From NCBI GenBank assembly GCA_023145975.1, contig JAGLCZ010000437.1:1-18151 (forward strand): 18,151 nt of DNA, in the 5' to 3' direction. This document shows, one piece after another, positions 1 to 6,315 of the stretch. The notes beneath the pieces were generated by a model. That model saw only the letters and a list, made by a program, of their open reading frames with translations, was not told the origin of the DNA and did not search any database. Position 1 is the stretch's first letter. Each line of letters opens with the position of its first letter. A program made the translations under genes and the position numbers. Source of the DNA: Candidatus Hydrogenedentota bacterium. Its GTDB lineage: Bacteria; Hydrogenedentota; Hydrogenedentia; Hydrogenedentales; CAITNO01.

Positions 1-441
1 TTCCTGCCGATGTCTTTCATTCACGAGCCCACAGCAGATATCAATGCTACCTTGGGCATGGGACTTTTGGGCATGATTGTTGCCACCTATTGTGGTATTC
101 GTGCCAAGGGGATTCTGGGATATTTCATGGAATTGTTGGGGCCGCTTTTTGATCAGGAAGATGCGACAGGTTCCGCTGCCGTTATGGGGAAGTTGTCGGC
201 ACTCTTTTTCTTTCCGCTTAACGTTATTGGAGAAATTGCCAAAGTCGTTTCCATTTCATTTCGTATTTTTGGAAATATCCTGGGCGGCAGTATCATCATG
301 ATTGTTATTTCGACGCTTATTTACAGTTTCACCCCGATGCTCATCGGCATGAATCTGTTTTTTGTATTTTTTGTGGGTACAGTGCATGCCTTTGTATTTG
401 CTATGCTCACGTTGACGTATATTGCTGTGGCTATCAAGTAG
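1..441 (+). CDS. atpB: F1Fo ATP synthase subunit a, C-terminal part (5' end outside window)
   Basis: Subunit a is the membrane stator that forms the ion half-channels against the c-ring. The frame is open from base 1, so the start lies upstream; about 146 residues are visible. The segment PTADINATLGMGL matches the family PTADLN motif. The helix SFRIFGNILGG carries the essential stator Arg (codon 262-264, equivalent to E. coli Arg210), and the last helix reads VHAFVFAMLTLTYI. Compared with E. coli, the Glu219 position is Ser (289-291), the His245 position is Val (364-366) and the Gln252 position is His (385-387). The Arg is conserved but the surrounding polar half-channel residues are not. It is followed 87 bases later by the multi-hairpin c gene, the standard a-c gene order. 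Identity is certain; the special channel chemistry is inferred from alignment by eye. Confidence 0.96.
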   Translation, partial: FLPMSFIHEPTADINATLGMGLLGMIVATYCGIRAKGILGYFMELLGPLFDQEDATGSAAVMGKLSALFFFPLNVIGEIAKVVSISFRIFGNILGGSIIMIVISTLIYSFTPMLIGMNLFFVFFVGTVHAFVFAMLTLTYIAVAIK

Positions 442-528
442 TGCCGCGGCTTTCTTGAGAATTACATCATTTTTTAGTAGTCAGGTTGCTTTGTTAACGA
501 AAATATACTTTACGGTAAGTAGGTAGTT
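442..528 (+). other. atpB-c spacer with weak start signals
   Basis: This 87-base spacer has no clear promoter or terminator. GCCGCGGC follows the atpB stop but no T-run comes directly after it. A short AGG (521-523) lies 5 bases before the GTG chosen as start of the long c gene, so translation initiation there may be weaker than at the normal atpE, which has AAAGGA. Weaker initiation would fit a low-copy rotor component, but this is inference. Confidence 0.35.
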
Positions 529-1509
529 GTGATAGAACTAGAACCACAAGTTTGGGAAATGCTGGGACGGTACATCGGTGCTGGGTTCGCCCTCGGTTTG
601 GGCGGCATTGGTGCTGCTGTGGGCATGGGTATTGCCGCCGGACAGGCCAATGAAGGCATCATGCGCCAGCCGGAGACGCAGGGGTATATGTTGCGTACTA
701 TGCTGATCGGGCAGGCCGTTGGTGGAAGTCCTTCCATCTTTGCCCTGGTGATTGGCTTATTGTTACTGTTTCTGCCTGCAGGTCGCCTTGAAGGGGCTAA
801 CTTTGCGGCAGCCATGATTGGCGCAGGGCTTTCCATCGGTATGGGTTGCTTTGGAAGCGGTCTCGGGTGCGGTTGGCCGGCGGGAAAAGCTTGCGATGGT
901 GTGGCGCGTAACCCGCGTTCCTCAACAACAGTTACCTCGTCTATGGTTATTGGCCAGGCGGTTGCGCAGTCGCCGAGTATTTTTGCTATTGTAATTTCAT
1001 TGATGTTGATTTTTGTCGTTTCCGCCCCAGCTTCCGCCTTGACCGCCTTCGGCGTTTTTGTAGGGGCGGGTATTGCCATGGGTGCGGGCGCACTTGGACC
1101 GGGTATTGGTTCGGGGCAAACAGCGAGTGGTGCTGTACACGGTACGGCGCGATGGCCGGAAAGTTCTACCATGGTGCTGCGGACCATGTTGATTGCCCAG
1201 GCTGTATCCCAGACCCCTGCAATTTTTGGAATGTTGGTTGCGTTTATTCTTATGCTTTCCTCGGGAAATCTTCCTGTGGGCATAATTGGATTTGCAGTGA
1301 CTATGGGCGCAGGAATTTCCGCCGGTTTTGGTGGGATTGGTCCTGGTATCGGTAGTGGCATGGTTGGCGATTATGCCTGTCAGGTTACTGCTGCTAAACC
1401 GCGACTGGATGCGTTGGTATTGCGAACCATGCTAATTGGTCAGGCGGTTTCGCAATCCACTGCGATTTATGCATTGATTATTGGACTTTTATTATTGTTC
1501 GTTATCTGA
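529..1509 (+). CDS. Four-hairpin (8-TM) c-type rotor subunit lacking all ion-binding carboxylates
   Basis: The 326-residue product contains four tandem ATP-synthase c hairpins with an exact 81-residue period. Each has a Gly-rich first helix, a polar loop (RQPE, RNPR, RWPE, AKPR) and a second helix with the GQAV/AQAV motif. Estimated TM spans are 13-37, 54-83, 92-116, 135-165, 171-200, 216-243, 249-276 and 297-326. The position of the ion-binding Glu is Gly66, Gln147, Gln228 and Gln309. The first-helix ligand position (Gln/Glu in Na+ types) is Met33, Cys114, Ser195 and Ser276. Hairpins 1-3 also have Pro and Phe where Na+ c subunits have Thr and Tyr; hairpin 4 keeps Ser-Thr-Tyr. No hairpin has a usable carboxylate. 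The GTG start at 529 is chosen for the weak AGG before it; ATG at 559 is an alternative. It sits between atpB and a normal atpE. Multi-hairpin c subunits are known, but they usually keep at least one carboxylate. Role unknown: a silent rotor sector is the leading idea. Confidence 0.93.
   Translation: MIELEPQVWEMLGRYIGAGFALGLGGIGAAVGMGIAAGQANEGIMRQPETQGYMLRTMLIGQAVGGSPSIFALVIGLLLLFLPAGRLEGANFAAAMIGAGLSIGMGCFGSGLGCGWPAGKACDGVARNPRSSTTVTSSMVIGQAVAQSPSIFAIVISLMLIFVVSAPASALTAFGVFVGAGIAMGAGALGPGIGSGQTASGAVHGTARWPESSTMVLRTMLIAQAVSQTPAIFGMLVAFILMLSSGNLPVGIIGFAVTMGAGISAGFGGIGPGIGSGMVGDYACQVTAAKPRLDALVLRTMLIGQAVSQSTAIYALIIGLLLLFVI
529..1509 (+). repeat. Four diverged 243-base in-frame repeats (81-aa c-hairpin units)
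   Basis: Equivalent residues recur exactly every 81 codons: residues 33, 114, 195 and 276 in the first helices and 66, 147, 228 and 309 in the second. Stretches such as TGCG(T/G/A)AC(T/C)ATG near 691, 1180 and 1423 can still be matched at DNA level. Synonymous sites are strongly diverged, so the duplications are old. The constant period, with no linker insertions, indicates selection for hairpins that pack at ring spacing. Confidence 0.85.
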
Positions 1510-1526
1510 CCGGCAACTGTGCCGGT
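1509..1526 (+). promoter_or_regulatory. GC-rich intercistronic hairpin after the four-hairpin c gene
   Basis: ACCGGCA-ACTG-TGCCGGT is a perfect 7-bp stem with a tetraloop, starting on the last base of the TGA stop. No T-run follows, so it is not a standard intrinsic terminator. A weaker CCGC-ACATG-GCGG hairpin lies at 1549-1561. Together they could act as an RNA processing, stabilising or attenuating element that sets different levels for the two c-type genes. This is inferred from position and symmetry only. Confidence 0.5.
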
Positions 1527-1599
1527 GGTGTTTCGATTATTTAATGACCCGCACATGGCGGTGTCGTGATACAGTGAATGAAGAAAGGATTACAGGCAG

Positions 1600-1920
1600 A
1601 TGGATATTTCGACAATTATGTCGCTCATGAATGCTATGGCATCTCAGACAGCAGATGCGGCCGCTACTGGTATTACTCCCGAAGCAGTCATTCGCGCAGG
1701 CGCACTCATTGGCGCCGGCATATGTATGGGCTTTGGTGCTATTGGTCCCGGCGTAGGCGAAGGATTTGCAGCGGGCAAGGCATGTGAAGCTATTGGTCGC
1801 AATCCGCAAGAAGCAGGGTTGTTGACACGTACCATGCTTATTGGACAGGCTGTGTCCGAGTCCACAGGTATTTATTCGTTGGTTATTGCGTTGCTGATGC
1901 TGTTCGTAGTGGGTGCTTAA
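1600..1920 (+). CDS. atpE: F1Fo ATP synthase subunit c, Na+-type with two carboxylates
   Basis: This is the ion-carrying rotor subunit, 106 residues with one hairpin. Helix 1 contains GPGVGEGFAAGKA with Glu54 at the position of Ilyobacter tartaricus Gln32. The loop is GRNPQ (66-70). Helix 2 contains GQAVSESTGIYSL with Glu87, Ser88, Thr89 and Tyr92, matching the Na+ ligand set (V-x-E-S-T-x-x-Y). Two Glu in one site resembles the two-carboxylate Na+ rotor described for Fusobacterium nucleatum. An extra polar N-terminal segment of about 25 residues precedes helix 1, so the protein is longer than the usual 80-90. ATG 1600 has AAAGGA at 1584-1589. Unlike the preceding four-hairpin gene it looks fully competent. 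Na+ specificity is inferred from motif identity. Confidence 0.97.
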   Translation: MDISTIMSLMNAMASQTADAAATGITPEAVIRAGALIGAGICMGFGAIGPGVGEGFAAGKACEAIGRNPQEAGLLTRTMLIGQAVSESTGIYSLVIALLMLFVVGA

Positions 1921-1986
1921 GCCCCTTACACATCCCGAAGTACTTGTATACGGATGAAGCAATTGGTGCAATAGGAAAAGGCTTTT

Positions 1987-2418
1987 ATGGTTGATATCAA
2001 TTTTACATTGGTCGTGCAGCTGCTGCTGTTCCTTGGCTTTCTTTGGGTCATGGATCGCTGGGTGTTGCGTCCCTTGTTGAAAACGATGGATATGCGTGAG
2101 CATACCGTCAATGATGACAAAGAACAGGCGCAGGAAGCGCAAGATGTCGCAGAATCCCTTGAACAGGAGTATGCTGCTTCATTGGCTTCTGCACATCAGA
2201 AAGCCCATAAGAAAACAGCTGAATCCCTTCGGGAAGTGCAGGATGATCATGTTGCACATCGGAGTACCCTCCGTGAGAAGCAGGAGAAAGAAGTTGCTTT
2301 AACCCGGGAAGAGGCACAAACACTTGTCGAACAGCAGAGAAGTGATTTTCCTGATTTAAGTAAGACGATTGCCCGTGATATGATGCGCCAACTAGGGCTT
2401 GGAGGCGACGTTTCGTGA
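1987..2418 (+). CDS. atpF: F1Fo ATP synthase b'-like peripheral stalk subunit
   Basis: A 143-residue b-type stator subunit. An N-terminal membrane segment (about 6-28, LVVQLLLFLGFLWVMDRWVL) ends in RPLL, typical of b subunits, and a long Glu/Gln/Lys-rich helical stalk follows to about residue 120. The protein is shorter than typical b (about 156). It pairs with the next gene, a second b-type subunit, so the peripheral stalk is probably a b/b' heterodimer. ATG 1987 is preceded by AGGAAAAGG at 1973-1981. The stop overlaps the next gene's start by 4 bases (GTGA), implying translational coupling. Which of the two genes should be called b and which b' is a matter of convention. Confidence 0.9.
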   Translation: MVDINFTLVVQLLLFLGFLWVMDRWVLRPLLKTMDMREHTVNDDKEQAQEAQDVAESLEQEYAASLASAHQKAHKKTAESLREVQDDHVAHRSTLREKQEKEVALTREEAQTLVEQQRSDFPDLSKTIARDMMRQLGLGGDVS

Positions 2419-3194
2419 ATGCCGATACTAAAAAATTTCTGAAACTGTATTTCAGCGTTGCAATCGGTGTTTGGGCCCTGCTCGCTTTTACGCTCGGTCC
2501 GGGTGATCTGAGTTGTAACTATCGTCGTGAATATAAAGAAGATCACGATCGCTATCTACAGGTTGTCAAGAGTGTTCCCTATAAGCATTATGTACAGCGC
2601 CCCGCGCTTAACGAGCCGGGAATGGCAGATATGCCGGAAAATTTTGCCGCCCAGATAGCTTTTGTCGAAGAATACGAAAGCAGAGAAGGATTTCAACGTG
2701 AGAAAAGGCGTAGTTCTTTTTACACCGCTTTTTTTAAGTATTTCAATGCTCTCCTGCTGGTATGGCTTGTGTGGCATTTGGGAAAAGCTCCCATATTGCG
2801 CTTGCTTGATGGGCAGATTCAGGAGTTGCGTGATAAAATTGATGCTGGAAAAAATGCCCGCGAAGCGGCAGCACAGCGTAAACAAGTCGCTACCGAAAAA
2901 CTTGGGCATGTGGAAGAAGATGATCGCCGGATTTTGACTGAAGCTGAAGAGCGTCTGACACGTGAGACGGCTGAACTCGAAGAACAGCAACAGCGTCGTA
3001 TTGAGATTATGAACAGAGAAATGGAAGATCGTAAAGTAGAAGAAGAGCATGCAGCACTTATGGCGGTCAAGGCAGAGTTGGTGAACAATGCTGTAGATGA
3101 TTTATTAGAGCATTATGGAACATCGAATGATACTGATTTGCAGTCAAAGATGGTTGATGCGTTCACTGACGGTTTGGAGAAACAGATATCATGA
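2415..3194 (+). CDS. atpF: F1Fo ATP synthase subunit b with extra N-terminal TM and extracytoplasmic domain
   Basis: This 259-residue protein is about 100 residues longer than a standard b subunit. Residues 10-28 form a hydrophobic segment, 29-100 a hydrophilic stretch rich in Tyr and charged residues, 104-121 a second TM segment, and 135-230 a strongly charged coiled coil typical of the b stalk. The second TM plus coiled coil is the canonical b part. The first TM may be a retained anchor or a cleaved signal; either would put residues 29-100 outside the cytoplasm. No lipobox precedes Cys34. GTG 2415 overlaps the upstream stop (GTGA) and has GGAGG at 2401-2405. Its 3' end overlaps atpH by ATGA. 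The role of the extension is unknown. Confidence 0.9.
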   Translation: MNADTKKFLKLYFSVAIGVWALLAFTLGPGDLSCNYRREYKEDHDRYLQVVKSVPYKHYVQRPALNEPGMADMPENFAAQIAFVEEYESREGFQREKRRSSFYTAFFKYFNALLLVWLVWHLGKAPILRLLDGQIQELRDKIDAGKNAREAAAQRKQVATEKLGHVEEDDRRILTEAEERLTRETAELEEQQQRRIEIMNREMEDRKVEEEHAALMAVKAELVNNAVDDLLEHYGTSNDTDLQSKMVDAFTDGLEKQIS

Positions 3195-3754
3195 AAAACT
3201 ATCTTATCGCCGAACGATATGCCAAGGCACTGTGCAATACTCTTGCTGATGAAGAGCTTGACGACGTTGGCAGTATGCTGGCACAGGCTGCAGAGATTTA
3301 TACACAGTCTGAAGCATTCTCTAATGTGCTGCAGAGTCCTGCAATCAGGTTTGATAAAAGGCGTGATGTGCTGCAGCAGGTACTTACGACCTCTGAAATT
3401 GATGAGCGTGTAAAGCGGATAGCGGAGATTTTATTGACGCGCGGGCGTATTACGTTATTGCCCGATGTGGCTGTCGTATTCGATATGTTGGTCAATAAGC
3501 GTCTTAACAGGGTGAGTGCGTCAGTAACTACTGCCGCTGAGACTACCCCGGAACAGAATGATAGGTTGAAGCAGGCTCTTAAAACCTGGTTCGGCAGGGA
3601 AGTAATAATGGATCGGGAAATTGATCCCGGTATTTTGGGCGGTGTCGTTGCACGCGTGGGCGATACCGTTATAGATGGAAGTGTACAAACACGCATTGAA
3701 CGGTTACGCGAACACGTACTCGAATATGATATTCGTGTGCAGGGTACGTCGTAG
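3191..3754 (+). CDS. atpH: F1Fo ATP synthase subunit delta
   Basis: Delta (OSCP) links the top of F1 to the peripheral stalk. The 187-residue length is near the usual 177-185. The N-terminal six-helix part starts IAERYAKAL, matching the family YAxAL motif. The C-terminal signature is IDPGILGGVVARVGDTVIDG followed by SVQTRIERL, the conserved delta end. ATG 3191 overlaps the b stop (ATGA), with GGAGA at about 3176-3180. A 51-base gap containing a hairpin separates it from atpA. No oddities seen. Confidence 0.97.
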   Translation: MKNYLIAERYAKALCNTLADEELDDVGSMLAQAAEIYTQSEAFSNVLQSPAIRFDKRRDVLQQVLTTSEIDERVKRIAEILLTRGRITLLPDVAVVFDMLVNKRLNRVSASVTTAAETTPEQNDRLKQALKTWFGREVIMDREIDPGILGGVVARVGDTVIDGSVQTRIERLREHVLEYDIRVQGTS

Positions 3755-3775
3755 CAGATGCGATTGATGGATATG

Positions 3776-3793
3776 GCGCGATTTTAATCGCGC
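3776..3793 (+). promoter_or_regulatory. Perfect hairpin abutting the atpA ribosome binding site
   Basis: GCGCGAT-TTTA-ATCGCGC is a perfect 7-bp stem with a 4-base loop. It ends one base before the AGGAG Shine-Dalgarno (3794-3798) of atpA. A stem at this spot could tune initiation or stabilise a processed 5' end, so that alpha is made in excess over the single-copy delta. The symmetry is directly visible; the function is inferred. Confidence 0.5.
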
Positions 3794-3805
3794 AGGAGTC
3801 ACTAC

Positions 3806-5338
3806 ATGAAGATTCAGGCAACAGAAATTACAGAAATCATTCAGCGACAGATAGCCGACTTTGAAACGGCCGTTGAAATTGCGGAGGTAGGTACAGTCAT
3901 CCAGGCGGGTGATGGTATTGCACGCATTTTCGGTCTTGAAAAGGCGATGGCAAGTGAACTGCTTGAGTTCCCACACGGCGTACTCGGTATGGTGCTCAAC
4001 CTCGAAGAAGACAACGTTGGTACGGTACTCTTCGGTGGATACGAAAAAATCATGGAGGGCGATACTGTAAAGCGCACAGGGCGGATTGCCTCCGTTCCCG
4101 TTGGCGAAGCACTTATCGGGCGCGTCGTAGATGCGTTGGGTCAACCTATTGACGGACGTGGTTCCATTGAAGCCGCTGAGTTTTATCCCGTGGAAAGTAT
4201 TGCGCCCGGCATTGTAGCACGTCAGCCCGTGAAGGAGCCGTTGCAGACTGGTCTGAAGGCCATCGATTCGATGACTCCTATCGGACGTGGGCAGCGTGAG
4301 TTGATTATTGGCGACCGCCAGACAGGAAAGACTGCTTTAGCACTGGATACCATTATTAACCAAAAGGGCAATGGGGTTATCTGCATCTACATTGCTATCG
4401 GACAAAAGCGGTCGACTGTGGCGCGGGTAGTTCAGGAATTGACCGAAAATGGTGCCATGGACTACACCATTGTGGTGAGTTCGTCTGCATCTGAAGCAGC
4501 ACCTTTGCAGTATATTGCACCGTATTCCGGCACCGCCATGGGCGAGTATTTCCGTGATAAAGGAAAGCATGTTCTTGTGGTGTACGATGATTTGTCCAAG
4601 CATGCGCAAGCGTATCGACAGGTATCGTTACTGTTGCGGCGTCCTCCTGGTCGCGAAGCATATCCCGGAGACGTGTTTTATCTGCATTCGCGCTTGTTGG
4701 AACGAGCGGCAAAAATGAGTGATGCCATGGGTGGTGGTAGTTTGACTTCCCTTCCTATTATTGAAACACAGGCAGGCGATGTGTCGGCCTATATTCCGAC
4801 CAATGTAATTTCCATTACTGATGGTCAGATTTTCCTTGAATCAAACTTGTTCTATTCTGGTGTTCGTCCTGCTATTAATGCAGGTATCAGCGTATCCCGT
4901 GTAGGCGGTAATGCCCAGATTAAGGCAATGAAAAAAGTATCAGGTTCGTTGCGTCTTGACTTGGCTCAATATCGTGAGCTGGAATCTTTTGCGCAGTTTG
5001 GAAGCGACTTGGATAAGGCTACGCAGGCACAGTTAAATCGTGGTGCACGCTTGGTCGAGGTACTCAAACAGGATCAGTATAGACCCTTGGCAGTGGTGAA
5101 GCAGGTCTTTATTATTTATGCGGCGACCCAGGGGTATCTTGACAAAGTAACCATACCCAATGTGGGGCGTTATGAAAACGAACTGGTTGCATATTTGGAT
5201 TCCAATGCTGCTGATTTAATTAAAGATTTGGAGCAGCATGGTGAGATGGATGAAAGTATGACCAAGAGAATCAGGGAAACACTGAAGAAGTTTACCGATG
5301 ATTTCCTGCTTCGGCAGAAGGCGGAAGCAGCCAGTTAA
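3806..5338 (+). CDS. atpA: F1Fo ATP synthase subunit alpha
   Basis: Alpha is the non-catalytic nucleotide-binding F1 subunit (three copies). The 510-residue length is standard. The N-terminal helix and beta-barrel (1-95) are followed by Walker A GDRQTGKT at 169-176, the Walker B segment VLVVYDDLSKHAQAYR (256-271), the PPGREAYPGD loop (280-289), and SVSRVGGNAQ (362-371) with Arg365 as the arginine finger that reaches the catalytic beta site. The C-terminal helical domain is complete. ATG 3806 is preceded by AGGAG with a 7-base gap. It is intact and looks active. Confidence 0.99.
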   Translation: MKIQATEITEIIQRQIADFETAVEIAEVGTVIQAGDGIARIFGLEKAMASELLEFPHGVLGMVLNLEEDNVGTVLFGGYEKIMEGDTVKRTGRIASVPVGEALIGRVVDALGQPIDGRGSIEAAEFYPVESIAPGIVARQPVKEPLQTGLKAIDSMTPIGRGQRELIIGDRQTGKTALALDTIINQKGNGVICIYIAIGQKRSTVARVVQELTENGAMDYTIVVSSSASEAAPLQYIAPYSGTAMGEYFRDKGKHVLVVYDDLSKHAQAYRQVSLLLRRPPGREAYPGDVFYLHSRLLERAAKMSDAMGGGSLTSLPIIETQAGDVSAYIPTNVISITDGQIFLESNLFYSGVRPAINAGISVSRVGGNAQIKAMKKVSGSLRLDLAQYRELESFAQFGSDLDKATQAQLNRGARLVEVLKQDQYRPLAVVKQVFIIYAATQGYLDKVTIPNVGRYENELVAYLDSNAADLIKDLEQHGEMDESMTKRIRETLKKFTDDFLLRQKAEAAS

Positions 5339-5371
5339 TGGACGCAGATGCGTAACTAAAATGAGACGATT

Positions 5372-6280
5372 ATGGCAGGATTACGGGACATAAAAAGACG
5401 CATTGACAGCGTCAAAAGTACACAGAAGATCACGCGCGCTATGAAAATGGTGGCAGCGTCAAAATTGCGTCGCGCTCAAGAAGCGATTATGCGTGCCAGA
5501 CCCTATGCCTTTGAAATGAAAAAATTAGTTAGTAGTATTGCTGTGCGGGCCGATGGAATGACACATCCGTTACTGCGTGCTGGCAAGGGTGGTAAAGTTG
5601 GTATTGTTGTAGTCACTTCTGATAGAGGTCTTTGTGGCGGATTTAATGCAAATGTTGTTAACAATATTGTTCGTACCGTTAACAGCCGTTTTGCAGGTCG
5701 TGATGTGGAAATTACAATCGTCGGGCGTAAAGGCGTTGAACAACTTAAGCGCCGGACCATGAATGTACGTGCTACTTTTGTGGGGGTGCATGAAGGTTCT
5801 GTTATGCGTGCTGCTTCTTATATCATTGACGATATTGTTGCAGATTTCAAACAGGGTGGAACAGACGAAGTCTATTGTGCATACAACGAATTTAAGTCAG
5901 CCGTACAGCAGACTGTTACGTTGGAAAGACTGTTACCCCTTGCGTCGGAAGAGAGCGAAGATACCGTTGTAGAAAAGATCGAACAGGAAGGTGCAGAGGA
6001 TATTTCTACAGAGACGGCGCAGCCCATGGATTATATTTATGAGCCGGACCAGGAGGAGGTTTTCGAACGTCTGCTGGTACGGCATATTCGTATTCAGATG
6101 CACCGGATTCTTTTTGAATCTGCAGCCAGCGAGCATGGCGCGCGTATGACAGCGATGGACGCTGCTACACGTAATGCGGGTGACGTGATTGAACGTTTGA
6201 CCCTTACGTACAATCGGGCGCGTCAGGATACCATTACCAAGGAATTAATAGAAGTCGTCAGTGGCGCAGAAGCGCTCTAA
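5372..6280 (+). CDS. atpG: F1Fo ATP synthase subunit gamma
   Basis: Gamma is the central rotor shaft. The 302-residue protein starts with the conserved RDIKRRIDSVKSTQKITRAM helix and MVAASKLRRAQ, contains TSDRGLCGGFN at about 88-98, and ends with ARMTAMDAATRNAGDVI followed by the terminal helix, all family signatures. It is slightly longer than E. coli gamma (287) owing to an acidic stretch near residues 190-225 (SEESEDTVVEKIEQEGAEDI) before the C-terminal coiled coil. Whether this stretch is regulatory is unknown. The ribosome site before ATG 5372 is weak (TGAGACG), and the gap after atpA is 33 bases. Confidence 0.98.
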   Translation: MAGLRDIKRRIDSVKSTQKITRAMKMVAASKLRRAQEAIMRARPYAFEMKKLVSSIAVRADGMTHPLLRAGKGGKVGIVVVTSDRGLCGGFNANVVNNIVRTVNSRFAGRDVEITIVGRKGVEQLKRRTMNVRATFVGVHEGSVMRAASYIIDDIVADFKQGGTDEVYCAYNEFKSAVQQTVTLERLLPLASEESEDTVVEKIEQEGAEDISTETAQPMDYIYEPDQEEVFERLLVRHIRIQMHRILFESAASEHGARMTAMDAATRNAGDVIERLTLTYNRARQDTITKELIEVVSGAEAL

Positions 6281-6300
6281 ATTACAGCGCGTACAGCGCC
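6263..6300 (+). promoter_or_regulatory. Possible nested hairpin between atpG and atpD
   Basis: GGCGC (6263-6267) can pair with GCGCC (6296-6300), and inside it GCGCT (6272-6276) with AGCGC (6286-6290). The structure spans the atpG stop and ends just before the TGGAGAAG ribosome site of atpD. Like the atpA leader hairpin, it precedes a gene whose product is needed in three copies. The stems are short, so this is a weak call. Confidence 0.3.
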
Positions 6301-6315
6301 CCATTGGAGAAGAAC

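Noticed and set aside
510..1361. Long Pro/Ala-rich open frame of 283 codons on the minus strand opposite the four-hairpin c gene
   Set aside because: It is the complement of Gly/Ala-rich c-hairpin codons, has no ribosome site and resembles no protein; the plus-strand frame has clear homology.
529..1920. The long c gene as an assembly or frameshift artefact joining several atpE copies
   Set aside because: The four units differ at most codons, keep one frame with no stops, and have an exact 81-codon period; collapsed or chimeric reads would give near-identical copies.
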